This document shows, piece after piece, positions 8,133 to 16,729 of a stretch of DNA of 64,000 bases (the stretch's first letter is position 1; the number at the start of each line of letters is the position of its first letter). The DNA is from an uncultured Spirochaetaceae bacterium (GTDB taxonomy: Bacteria > Spirochaetota > Spirochaetia > Sphaerochaetales > Sphaerochaetaceae). Below the pieces are notes generated by a model that saw only the letters and a program-made list of their open reading frames with translations, was not told the origin of the DNA and did not search any database. The position numbers and the translations under genes were made by a program. The stretch lies in the NCBI GenBank assembly GCA_944389025.1, contig CALXKU010000008.1, positions 1 through 64,000 on the forward strand. The letters are read 5' to 3'.

Positions 8133-9041
8133 ATGAAGAAAGTCGAGATATCAGGAATCATCGTTCCGATTCTTACACCTTTCAAAGATGATGAGAGTCT
8201 CAATATCGATGAATTCAGGAGCCAGATAGATAGGCTCATTGAAGCCGGGGTACATGGAATATTCGTCGGGGGGACGAATGGTGAGGCATACGCGCTCTCT
8301 CAGGATGAGAAGCTTGAACTTTTTGATGTGGCTCTGGACCAGATTGGAGGAAGAGTTCCGTTCTATGCCGGCACGGGATGTATAACGACGAGGGATACGA
8401 TTGCACTCAGCAGAAAGGCCCTTGAGATGGGTGCGGATGTCCTTTCCATCATCACTCCGTCTTTCGCGGCTGCAAACCAGAATGAGCTTTACAGGCATTA
8501 CAGGAGTGTGGCAGAGGCAGTCGATGCTCCAATCGTCCTTTACAACATTCCCGCAAGGACGGGTAACGCTCTTTCTCCCGATACTGTGAGACGGCTTGCC
8601 GTGGACTGCCCGAACATCGTGGGTGCCAAGGACTCGAGCGGTAATTTTGACAACATGAAGCAGTACATAGAACTGACAAGCGCAATCGGTAAGGATTTTT
8701 CAGTTCTTTCCGGTAACGACCAGCTCATCCTTCCATCCCTTGTCTTCGGTGGAAAGGGAGGGATCGCAGGGTGTGCGAACGTATTCCCACGTACCTTGGT
8801 ATCTATTTATGAGAACTTCAAGAATGGGGATTTCAACGATGCATGGAAGGCGCAGGATTCGATAAGGGCGCTCAGAAACTGTTTCAAATATGGAAATCCG
8901 AACACCATAGTGAAAGAGGCGACAAGACTTCTCGGCTATCCGGTTGGCTCATGCCGTTCTCCTTTCAACGATATATCGCCAGATTGCGCTAAGGCTCTCT
9001 CCAATGCTCTGAAACAGAGCAGGGAAGCAGGGCTCTGTTAG
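8133..9041 (+). CDS. Dihydrodipicolinate synthase/N-acetylneuraminate lyase family aldolase
   Basis: The 302-residue class I aldolase starts at ATG 8133 behind GGAGG. Family landmarks are GIFVGGTNGEAYALS (a GGTNGE variant of the GTTGE loop), the tyrosine in VLYNIPARTGN, and the Schiff-base lysine in VGAKDSSGNF. Members cleave or form 2-keto acids with pyruvate or dehydrate sugar acids. Position between a dehydrogenase and PdxA argues for catabolism, not lysine synthesis. A 2-keto-3-deoxy acid aldolase or dehydratase is plausible; lysine DapA is unlikely. Confidence 0.8.
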   Translation: MKKVEISGIIVPILTPFKDDESLNIDEFRSQIDRLIEAGVHGIFVGGTNGEAYALSQDEKLELFDVALDQIGGRVPFYAGTGCITTRDTIALSRKALEMGADVLSIITPSFAAANQNELYRHYRSVAEAVDAPIVLYNIPARTGNALSPDTVRRLAVDCPNIVGAKDSSGNFDNMKQYIELTSAIGKDFSVLSGNDQLILPSLVFGGKGGIAGCANVFPRTLVSIYENFKNGDFNDAWKAQDSIRALRNCFKYGNPNTIVKEATRLLGYPVGSCRSPFNDISPDCAKALSNALKQSREAGLC

Positions 9042-9049
9042 GAGGAAAT

Positions 9050-10132
9050 ATGTTACCGATCATAGGAATCAGCATGGGTGATCCGTATGGGAACGGGCCG
9101 GAGATCACAGTGAAGGCATTATCATGCAAAGAGATATATGACCGTTCAAGACCGATTGTCATCGGAGACAGGGCGAGCATGGAATATGCCATCAGCGTCC
9201 AGAAAAATCTTACGGGGAAAGAATTGGCTCTCAATGTCGTGGATGCTGTGAAGGATGCGAGATTCGAGTACGGAACGATAGACCTTCTGGATCTCGGCCT
9301 TGTAAAGAGAGAGGACATTCCAGGCGATCCTGATAACCCGCGACCATTTAAGGTTGGTGTTTCAAAACTTGGAGGAGAGGCCTCTTTCCAGTATGTTGTG
9401 AAAGTAATCGAGCTAGCGATGAAAGGGGAGATCGATGCTACTGTGACAAATGCTCTGAGCAAGGAATCGATCAATCTTGCCGGACATCATTACAGCGGAC
9501 ATACGGAGATCTATGCCGACTATACGAAGACTGACAAGTATTCGATGATGCTTGCATATAAGGATTTAAGAGTCGTGCATGTATCTACCCATGTATCGCT
9601 GCGTGAGGCGTGTGACAGGGTAAAGAAAGATAGGGTTCTTGATGTCATAAGGATTGCGGATGGTGCTTGTAAGGCTCTTGGAATCGAGAATCCCAAGATA
9701 GCTGTTGCGGGACTCAATCCACACTGTGGCGAGAATGGGATGTTCGGCAGAGAGGAGATAGATGAAATCCAGCCGGCAATCGATGAGGCTCTGAAAGAGG
9801 GGATAAACATTGTCGATAAAAAGCCCACTCCTGCAGACACCGTTTTCTCAAAAGCCCTCGGAGGATGGTATGACATCGTCGTTGTCATGTATCACGATCA
9901 GGGGCATATCCCTCTGAAGGTGAAAGGTTTCGTATATAATAGGGAATGTGGCAAGTGGGACGCCGTTGAAGGTGTCAACGTCACGCTCGGACTTCCGATC
10001 ATAAGGGCCTCCGTCGATCATGGGACAGGATTCGGCCATGCGGGGGACGGCAGGGCTAACGAGCTCAGCCTCACTAACGCAATTGATTACGCCATACGGA
10101 TGGCCAACGCGAGAAAAGCAACTAATGCCTGA
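9050..10132 (+). CDS. PdxA-family 4-phospho-acid dehydrogenase (PdxA2-like)
   Basis: The 360-residue protein has the PdxA core: GISMGDPYGNGPE at the start, TNALSKESINLAGHHYSGHTE, AGLNPHCGENGMFG, PADTVF and VMYHDQGHIPLK, with the metal-binding histidines and aspartate in place. PdxA oxidises 4-phosphohydroxy-threonine. Its PdxA2 paralogues oxidise D-threonate- or D-erythronate-4-phosphate with decarboxylation to dihydroxyacetone phosphate. Linkage to a DUF1537 kinase strongly favours the catabolic role. It starts eight bases after the aldolase with GGAGGAAAT. No other vitamin B6 genes are nearby. Confidence 0.85.
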   Translation: MLPIIGISMGDPYGNGPEITVKALSCKEIYDRSRPIVIGDRASMEYAISVQKNLTGKELALNVVDAVKDARFEYGTIDLLDLGLVKREDIPGDPDNPRPFKVGVSKLGGEASFQYVVKVIELAMKGEIDATVTNALSKESINLAGHHYSGHTEIYADYTKTDKYSMMLAYKDLRVVHVSTHVSLREACDRVKKDRVLDVIRIADGACKALGIENPKIAVAGLNPHCGENGMFGREEIDEIQPAIDEALKEGINIVDKKPTPADTVFSKALGGWYDIVVVMYHDQGHIPLKVKGFVYNRECGKWDAVEGVNVTLGLPIIRASVDHGTGFGHAGDGRANELSLTNAIDYAIRMANARKATNA

Positions 10133-10157
10133 TGGCAAAAAAATAAAAGGAGATAAT

Positions 10158-11186
10158 ATGAAGAAAATCGCAAGTTTACTACTAATGGTTCTGCTTTCGA
10201 TGGCTCTTGTCTTCGCAGGAGGATCCTCCGAGTCTGCAGACGGTGATGGACCTGTCGATCTGATGTTCATCTCGATGGGATCATCAACAAGCATCTACAC
10301 ATATTCGACAACAATTGCCAATATGCTGCTTGAAGTGCTTCCTGCAGGTTCGACGATCGACGTTCCTGAGACAAGTCCTGGTGGACTCACAGCTCAGTAC
10401 AGCATCGTGAACGGGGATACGGATCTCGTCATCATGAACGGTGTTTCAGTCACATGGTCGATGGAGAACGAGGACGGAGTCATGGGTCTTGGTCAGGTCA
10501 CAGAAGGGGTATCCAGCCTTGTAAACGGACTTGACATGCCACATGTCGCCATCATTTTCACAGAGGATTTCATCAACAAGACAGGATGCTCGACGATGGA
10601 GGAGCTTATTGAGAAAAAGGTTCCAGCAAGATTCTTCATAAAGAAGAAAGGAAATCTTGGAGAGGATGCTTTCACTCAGCTTCTTGACTGCCTAGGGACA
10701 AGCGAGGAAGAGATCACATCCTGGGGTTGCACGGTATCAAGAGATACTGCTGGAAACATCGCAACAGCTTTCCAGGATGGTCTTGCAGATGTGACGGTCG
10801 ACCATGTTCCAGATGGCCAGGCCAATACGGTACAGCTTACTACAAACGTAAAGTGCAAGGTTGTTGGAATGAGCCAAGAGACAGCAGAGAGGATGGCTGA
10901 CAAGGGATGGACGATCACCAACTGGCCTGCCGGTCAGTCAAGATTCCAGGGCCATGACGAGGATCTGCTCACAGTAGGTGCTCCTAACTGCCTTATCTGC
11001 CGATCTGATCTCGACGAGGATACAGCATATCTGATCACGAAGACAGTATGTGAGAACAAGGACAGGCTTGCAGCAGCAAGCGCGGCTCTTGAAATCTTCG
11101 ATCCTACAAAAGCTGCAGGTATCCTTACAGACATCCTCCATCCGGGTGCTCTTAGATACTACCAGGAGATGGGATACATCGACTGA
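10158..11186 (+). CDS. TAXI family TRAP transporter solute-binding protein
   Basis: ATG 10158 follows AAAGGAGATAAT. A signal peptide of about 20 residues (MKKIASLLLMVLLSMALVFA) ends without a lipobox cysteine, so the protein is probably periplasmic and soluble. The mature 320 residues fit the TAXI branch of TRAP binding proteins (STSIYTYSTTIANMLLEVLP; a gamma of VNGDTDLVIMN; Cys-containing C-lobe). It delivers a carboxylate to the permease encoded next. The operon predicts a sugar-acid substrate. A longer upstream frame overlaps pdxA and is rejected because the ribosome site marks 10158. Confidence 0.85.
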   Translation: MKKIASLLLMVLLSMALVFAGGSSESADGDGPVDLMFISMGSSTSIYTYSTTIANMLLEVLPAGSTIDVPETSPGGLTAQYSIVNGDTDLVIMNGVSVTWSMENEDGVMGLGQVTEGVSSLVNGLDMPHVAIIFTEDFINKTGCSTMEELIEKKVPARFFIKKKGNLGEDAFTQLLDCLGTSEEEITSWGCTVSRDTAGNIATAFQDGLADVTVDHVPDGQANTVQLTTNVKCKVVGMSQETAERMADKGWTITNWPAGQSRFQGHDEDLLTVGAPNCLICRSDLDEDTAYLITKTVCENKDRLAAASAALEIFDPTKAAGILTDILHPGALRYYQEMGYID

Positions 11187-11206
11187 GTGTTCCGTATTTT
11201 GAAAAA

Positions 11207-11237
11207 AGGGCTGGAGATCTTGCCATCTCCATGCCCT
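11207..11237 (+). other. Intercistronic hairpin between TRAP binding protein and permease genes
   Basis: AGGGC-TGGAGAT pairs with ATCTCCA-T-GCCCT, giving 12 bp with one bulged base and a six-base loop. There is no U-tract, so mRNA 3'-end stabilisation or partial termination is more likely than full termination. It would allow more binding protein than permease. A comparable hairpin lies at the same place in the second TRAP operon. Confidence 0.65.
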
Positions 11238-11279
11238 AATAATCAATCAGAGAATAATTGTTTATCAACAATATAATAA

Positions 11280-13418
11280 ATGGAAACTACTATGAACAGT
11301 ATTGAAACTAAAGAAAAACAAAGCATACGCACGATAGCGACCATCGTCATAAGCGTGCTATTCCTGCTTTTCCAGGTATACATAGTCATAAGGGGAACGA
11401 TTTCCTATATCGTCGGAATTCCTACCCATCTCTGTTTTGCTTTAGCTTTGACATTTCTCTACAATCCGATAGATAAGAAAAATGAGAAGCTTAAGCCTCT
11501 TAAATTCATTGATTATATACTTTTCGCGTGTATCATAGCCGTCTTCGTCTATTTCGTAACTAATGGCGAGAGACTTGAGAACAGGATGGCTTACCTTGAT
11601 CCTGTATACACTCTGGATATCGTGATGTGCCTCATACTGATGGTTGCATTGCTGGAAGCGACAAGACGAACACTTGGAATGGTCTTCCTCATCTTCATAT
11701 TCATCTGTATCGCATATCTCTGGCTTGGAAAGTTCCTGCCTCGTGGTACCGGATTGAGACATTCTGGAACAACGCTGAAGAAGTTCGTTGAGATGATGAC
11801 GATGTCAACAAGCGGAATCTTCGGCACGCCTTTGAACACGTCCGAGTCTTACCTCTTCTACTTCATGGTCTTCGGAGCCCTCTTCGCAACATGTGGAGGC
11901 GGTCAGCTTCTTATCGAGATTGGACTTAAGTTCGGAAAAGGAACAGGAGGACCTGCAAAGGCTGCGGTTGTTTCATCAGGCTTGATGGGTATGATAAGCG
12001 GAGCAGCGGTTGCGAACGTTACGACGACCGGATGTATGACGATCCCGATGATGAAGAAGACCGGTTATACACCGGAGCAGGCTGGAGCCGTTGAGGCTGT
12101 CGCATCAACTGGAGGACAGATAATGCCTCCTGTCATGGGAATCGGCGCATTCGTCATGGCGGAGATGCTCGGTATAGAATACAGCAGGATCTGCGGAGCT
12201 GCAGCCCTTCCTGCTATTGCATACTATCTCTCGATCTTCCTTGTTGTTCACTTCATTGCGAAGCAGACGAATCAGGGTAATCTTTCTCAGGGATTTAAGA
12301 CCGATCCGATTCTGCCACGTGTGTATCTGCTTCTTCCTGCAGTGCTTCTCATCGCGATGATCATCTCAGGAGCGACGCTCATGAGAAGTGCTCTCTATGC
12401 ATCTCTGCTCATCGTAGTTGTGAACATTTTCTATCCGAAAAAAGCGTCTTGGAAGAAGGTTTTCGAAGCTTTGATCCGTGGCTGTAAGCAGGCTGCGAAC
12501 ATCGCAATCCCAACTGCGGCATCTGGAATCGTAATCGCATGCGTCATCAACTCAGGGCTTGCAAACAAGCTGGCAGCTCTCATGGTAAGCATCGGAGGAG
12601 ATTATCTTCTGCTCGCACTCATAATAGCGATGCTTGGCTGTATGCTTTTCGGTATGGCTCTGCCAACTGTTGCAGCTTACCTGCTTGCGTCCATACTTTT
12701 CTGCCCGGCGCTGATCGAGCTTGGAATCGGAAGGCTTCCTGCGAACATGTTCGTATTCTATTTCGGCATTTTCGCTCAGATAACACCTCCTGTATGTCTC
12801 GCATCGTTCACTGCCGCAAGTCTGGCTAACGGAAACCCGTGGAAGACTGGATGGCTGGCTCTCCGATGGTCACTGGTCGCATTCCTCGCTGCATTCGCCT
12901 TCGTATACAATCCGGCATTGCTGCTTGAGGGAACACTGCCAGAAATCATACAGTCCGCCGCATATCTCTTCCTCGGAACGTTCTTCCTTGCAGCCGGTCT
13001 TGAGCATTACGTCGGAGTTCCTGTAAAGAACATAGTTCTCCGTATCTTGGTAATGGCCGCGGGAATCGCAGTTATAATCCCTGAAACTACTTCCAGCGTA
13101 ATCGGCTATGTAGTCGGCATGGGAATACTCGTATTCCTCAACCTGACAAGGAAGAGGGATGATGAGAAGAGTGAGGAGGAGAGGAAGAATGAGAGAATTT
13201 CCGATATCCTTCTCGTGGTTATCGCGGTTGCCGGTTTCCTCATGATGCTTCCAGAGTTCTACACGACAGCAATCGGTCTTGTAATCATGATTGCCACTTT
13301 CGTGGTGAGAATGAAATTCAAGCCTTCGATCGCACCTGTAGCAACTGCTGACGGAGTTGTAGGTGAGGTGATCATCAATGAGATCGACAAGGAAGAGGAC
13401 GATATCGAACTCAGCTGA
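11280..13418 (+). CDS. TRAP transporter fused permease (4TM/12TM)
   Basis: The 712-residue membrane protein combines the small (DctQ-like, residues 1-170) and large (DctM-like, 170-560) permease units with about 15 to 18 hydrophobic segments, as is usual for TAXI systems. The DctM core shows GGPAKAAVVSSGLMGMISGAAVANVTTTG, in which the glycine/serine stretch forms the transport site, and STGGQIMPPVMGIGAF. The last 120 residues are charged and cytoplasmic (KRDDEKSEEERKNE). ATG 11280 has no Shine-Dalgarno; ATG 11292 is an alternative start. It works with the binding protein just upstream. Confidence 0.85.
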   Translation: METTMNSIETKEKQSIRTIATIVISVLFLLFQVYIVIRGTISYIVGIPTHLCFALALTFLYNPIDKKNEKLKPLKFIDYILFACIIAVFVYFVTNGERLENRMAYLDPVYTLDIVMCLILMVALLEATRRTLGMVFLIFIFICIAYLWLGKFLPRGTGLRHSGTTLKKFVEMMTMSTSGIFGTPLNTSESYLFYFMVFGALFATCGGGQLLIEIGLKFGKGTGGPAKAAVVSSGLMGMISGAAVANVTTTGCMTIPMMKKTGYTPEQAGAVEAVASTGGQIMPPVMGIGAFVMAEMLGIEYSRICGAAALPAIAYYLSIFLVVHFIAKQTNQGNLSQGFKTDPILPRVYLLLPAVLLIAMIISGATLMRSALYASLLIVVVNIFYPKKASWKKVFEALIRGCKQAANIAIPTAASGIVIACVINSGLANKLAALMVSIGGDYLLLALIIAMLGCMLFGMALPTVAAYLLASILFCPALIELGIGRLPANMFVFYFGIFAQITPPVCLASFTAASLANGNPWKTGWLALRWSLVAFLAAFAFVYNPALLLEGTLPEIIQSAAYLFLGTFFLAAGLEHYVGVPVKNIVLRILVMAAGIAVIIPETTSSVIGYVVGMGILVFLNLTRKRDDEKSEEERKNERISDILLVVIAVAGFLMMLPEFYTTAIGLVIMIATFVVRMKFKPSIAPVATADGVVGEVIINEIDKEEDDIELS

Positions 13419-13420
13419 TT

Positions 13421-14197
13421 ATGAGAATAGGAATCTGTACGAATTTCCTGACTGAAGACAGGTACTCCATGCATGAGGAACTGTGGGAGAAGATAAGAAG
13501 TCATGCTGATTTCATTGAATTTCCCGCATTTCCTCTGATGGAGATGTCAGATGATGAATTTATCCTTTTCAGGGAGAAGCTTGAGGAGAAAGGTCTCAGA
13601 GCTGATGTTCTGACGAATATATTCCCCCCTTATCTTCACCTGATGAGCGACCCGTTTCATAAGATTGCCAGATATTCAGAGCGCCTTGTAAGTCGTTCTG
13701 AAATGCTCGGCGTCTCACGTCTGGTACTTGGTAGCGGACCTGCAAGAAGGCTTGATGACGGAATGGATGAAAGCAGGGCTGATTCGATCATCTCATCGAT
13801 CGTGCTGAATCTTCTTGTTCCTTCCGGTTGTGAGATCCTGATTGAACCGCTGAGAGCATCAAGTACGAATTACATAAACAGCGTGAAGGATGCCGTGCGC
13901 ATCTGCAGGCTTTGCAACACGGGGAAGGTCAACATCGTCGCAGACTCTTATAATCTGATGGAGGGAGATTTCAGGACGGACATGATTCAGGCTTCAGCCT
14001 ATATAACGCATGTCCATATCTCTGATGATGAGAGGAAGATAGACTGTGGAGCGCTATCTGAGAGGCTGATGGACTTTCTTATGGTTCTGAAAGCTATCAG
14101 GTATGATGGGACGCTGAGTTTTGAATGTGCTCTTAATCTTGATTCCTCATTTGAAGAGCTTAAGAAGAAGATTTGCAATGCAATTGATAAGGAATGA
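13421..14197 (+). CDS. Sugar phosphate isomerase/epimerase family protein (AP-endonuclease-2 TIM barrel)
   Basis: The 258-residue TIM-barrel protein starts two bases after the permease. Strand motifs of the xylose-isomerase-like/AP_endonuc_2 fold are visible: MRIGICTNF, RLVLGSGPAR, CEILIEPLR, VNIVADSYNLM, THVHISDDER and TLSFECAL. The Glu, Asp, His and Glu residues of these strands are the usual divalent-metal ligands. It likely isomerises or epimerises a sugar or sugar-acid feeding the kinase pathway. The start codon region overlaps no obvious ribosome site; translational coupling is likely. Confidence 0.75.
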   Translation: MRIGICTNFLTEDRYSMHEELWEKIRSHADFIEFPAFPLMEMSDDEFILFREKLEEKGLRADVLTNIFPPYLHLMSDPFHKIARYSERLVSRSEMLGVSRLVLGSGPARRLDDGMDESRADSIISSIVLNLLVPSGCEILIEPLRASSTNYINSVKDAVRICRLCNTGKVNIVADSYNLMEGDFRTDMIQASAYITHVHISDDERKIDCGALSERLMDFLMVLKAIRYDGTLSFECALNLDSSFEELKKKICNAIDKE

Positions 14198-14200
14198 AAA

Positions 14201-15469
14201 ATGAGTAAGAAATACGCGATAGCAGGTGCTTCATCAAGGGCACTGAACATGTATATACAGCCAATCACTTCGACTCCTGAGTTCGGAGAGATTGTAGCTC
14301 TGTTTTCCAGACATCCAAATTCTGCAAAGAACCTGCTCAAGGATGTCGAGAACGCCGATTTCCCGATTTATGGGGATTTTGACCAGATGATCAGGGAGAC
14401 TCATCCTGATACGGTAATCGTCACTACAATCGATTCGATGCATCATGAATACATCATAAGAGCGATGGAGCTCGGATGCGATGTAATAACGGAAAAACCG
14501 CTGACAGTCGATGAGGAGAAGACCAATGCCATACTCAGAACGAAAAATGCAACGGGAAAGAATCTCACAATTACATTCAACTTCCGTTTTATTCCGTACA
14601 ATCAGAAGATAAAGGAGATTATAAAGGGTGGGGCGATAGGAAAACCGCTTTTCGCTAACCTGGAATATTACAACGACTATACTCATGGATCTTCCTATTT
14701 CAGAAGATGGCATGGGCAGCTCAAGCAGTCTGGAAGTCTTCTGATTACCAAAGGAACACATTATTTCGATCTTGTAAGCTGGTGGCTTGATCAGGATCCA
14801 GTGTCCGTATCTGCAATGGGTACTCAGAAGTTCTTTGGACCTGTCAGAGAAGAGAGGGGAGAAAGATGCATGGGATGCAAATACGCCTCCACATGCGATT
14901 TCTACTGGGATATCACGAAGGATGAGTTCTCAAAGAATCTCTATCTTAACACGGAGAAGGATACCGGGTACGTCAGGGATAAGTGCGTATATTCCGATTC
15001 GAATGACATCTGGGATGCCATGAGCCTCAGTGTGATGTATGACAAGGGCGCTCTGATGGCCATGACCATCTGCGTGTATGCTCCTTATGAGGGATGGAGG
15101 ATTTCCATTACCGGAACTGAGGGCAGGCTTGAGGCCGAGGAGATAAGAACCGGTGCAGGCTCAGAGAAGGCCGAAGAGGTGATAAGGGTTATTCATAAGG
15201 ATGGAAAGGTTGATGAGTACACAATAAAGAAGGGTGAGGTCAAGCTTAAGAACGATACCGGAATCGCAAACTATACCCTGATAGGTCATAATGGTGGTGA
15301 TCAGGTGCTTAGAAGAATGCTTTTTGTCGGGGACCTTCCAGATACGCTTTCTCAGATGGCAGGAACAAAAGCTGCTGTCAATTCAGTGCTTTTAGGAGCG
15401 GCTGCAGTAAAGTCTATAGAAGAGCATAAGGAGATTAAACTTGCGGATCTTCTGACAGAAAATATCTGA
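14201..15469 (+). CDS. Gfo/Idh/MocA family oxidoreductase
   Basis: The 422-residue NAD(P)-dependent oxidoreductase starts behind AAGGA, three bases after the isomerase. The Rossmann N-terminus (YAIAGASSRAL), the EKPLTVDEEK motif carrying the catalytic lysine (about residue 98), and the TKGTHYFDLVSWWL segment with the active-site histidine identify the family. Residues about 222-268 hold four cysteines (CMGC, C, C), as in a zinc-site subgroup. It ends the operon and is followed by a terminator. It would oxidise or reduce a cyclic polyol or sugar acid. Confidence 0.85.
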   Translation: MSKKYAIAGASSRALNMYIQPITSTPEFGEIVALFSRHPNSAKNLLKDVENADFPIYGDFDQMIRETHPDTVIVTTIDSMHHEYIIRAMELGCDVITEKPLTVDEEKTNAILRTKNATGKNLTITFNFRFIPYNQKIKEIIKGGAIGKPLFANLEYYNDYTHGSSYFRRWHGQLKQSGSLLITKGTHYFDLVSWWLDQDPVSVSAMGTQKFFGPVREERGERCMGCKYASTCDFYWDITKDEFSKNLYLNTEKDTGYVRDKCVYSDSNDIWDAMSLSVMYDKGALMAMTICVYAPYEGWRISITGTEGRLEAEEIRTGAGSEKAEEVIRVIHKDGKVDEYTIKKGEVKLKNDTGIANYTLIGHNGGDQVLRRMLFVGDLPDTLSQMAGTKAAVNSVLLGAAAVKSIEEHKEIKLADLLTENI

Positions 15470-15493
15470 CTTGTAGTCCGTTTCAAATCCCTT

Positions 15494-15528
15494 CTCCCGT
15501 TTCCATTTCGGAGGCGGGAGTTCTTTTT
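15494..15528 (+). terminator. Terminator of the acid-sugar operon
   Basis: CTCCCGTTTCC pairs with GGAGGCGGGAG (11 bp, two G-U pairs) around a five-base loop and is followed by TTCTTTTT. It begins 25 bases after the Gfo/Idh stop. Confidence 0.8.
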
Positions 15529-15645
15529 CCCTCGTCCTTCAACTTCTGCAAGCAGACTAGAATCTTTCAATTTGACAATCAACTCCTCTGCGTTTTGGGA
15601 TTATTGCCTTGCTCGTGGCAATATCCTGAATACTCTTTCCTCATA
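15522..15645 (-). pseudogene. Second winged-helix tail remnant of an AlbA_2-type gene
   Basis: Minus-strand frames read GKSIQDIATSKAIIP and, after a shift, AEELIVKLKDSSLLAEVEGRGK. These match the DIAT and ELIVKLKDS blocks of the remnant at 3261-3770. Only the C-terminal wing is left, with at least one frameshift. The rest of 15645-15758 shows only a 12-base palindrome (CCGAAATTTCGG) and no gene. Confidence 0.45.
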
Positions 15646-15758
15646 CCATGCTACAGGGGGATGTGGCCTCAATCCTCTTATATTCCGAAAAAAGTGTAAA
15701 ATGTCCGAAATTTCGGAGTGGTGTTTCCCTGTTGATGTGGCGAATGCCGTTGAATTTT

Positions 15759-16628
15759 CTATGTTCTTATTATTTCAAGATGATTTTCAGTCCTGTTTTC
15801 CCATTTATGAAAATATCTTAGATAAGATGAGCGTAGGTAGTGACAGATCTCATCATCAGTAGCAGGCCTGGTGTTGAAATCATATTTCACGTTCACCCTC
15901 CATCCATCAAGTATTGATATTCTTATTGCATCCTTTGGACAGGTGAAAGCACAGCCCATACACCCTGAGCAGTCATTGCCGAAAACGGGTTTTCCGTTGG
16001 AAATTCTGATGTTATGCTCTGGACAGTTTTTCTCACATAAACCGCAGCCTATGCAATCATTTGTCACCTTATAGTGCCTTCCTATCCAGGGCATAGCAGG
16101 ATGTTCGATTCTCAGTATGGCGGAAACGATGCGTTTGAAAGCACCTATTCTTACTGCATTTTCTCCAAAGTTTGCTATTGTCGCTGCATCGCTTTCTATT
16201 CTTCTTTTCGCAACAGACAGCATTCTGCTTGCCATGCCATCAGAGTGGGGGAATATGATGTTGTAAGGCATCACGTATGAAAAGAATCCCCTGACATCAT
16301 ATCCTTTCTTCTCTAGCAATTTCCTTGGCTTGAGAAATGCTGCATCATTAAGGCCTAGCGGTTCACCTGAGGTCTCTATGAGATAAGCGGCCGGCCTCTT
16401 TTCACTTTTCTTAATTCTTCTTATGAAACTCAGAACAGGGGCTGGAGCATTGAAGGCGTGAACCGGATATGCTATTACCAGGCATTCGGGCTCAGCTGTA
16501 ATGAGTGTATCTTTCTTTATTCTTTCAATACTGGCTTTATTTCCCATTCCATTGAGTTTCTCTGCAAAAAGAGAGCAGATTAGCTTTGTGTTGCCAGTAC
16601 CTGAAAATACGAAAAAAGAAATATCCAA
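15759..16628 (-). CDS. EFR1 family flavodoxin-ferredoxin protein
   Basis: The 289-residue protein has an N-terminal flavodoxin-like domain (FFVFSGTGNTKLICSLF binds FMN phosphate) and two C-terminal 4Fe-4S clusters, CIGCGLCEKNCP and CSGCMGCAFTCP, at about residues 192-235. EFR1 proteins act as electron carriers in anaerobes. The start is TTG 16628, nine bases after AAGGAG; the ATG inside that spacer is out of frame. It is divergent from the MATE pump and probably monocistronic. Confidence 0.85.
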   Translation of the reverse strand: MDISFFVFSGTGNTKLICSLFAEKLNGMGNKASIERIKKDTLITAEPECLVIAYPVHAFNAPAPVLSFIRRIKKSEKRPAAYLIETSGEPLGLNDAAFLKPRKLLEKKGYDVRGFFSYVMPYNIIFPHSDGMASRMLSVAKRRIESDAATIANFGENAVRIGAFKRIVSAILRIEHPAMPWIGRHYKVTNDCIGCGLCEKNCPEHNIRISNGKPVFGNDCSGCMGCAFTCPKDAIRISILDGWRVNVKYDFNTRPATDDEICHYLRSSYLRYFHKWENRTENHLEIIRT

Positions 16629-16729
16629 AATGCCATGCTCCTTATTCTTTTCGGATTATAAGGTTTTTTAGGCGATTGAAACAGAAGGCTAGGGTGATTA
16701 TCATATGCCTGATTTTAAAAGGTGATAGC

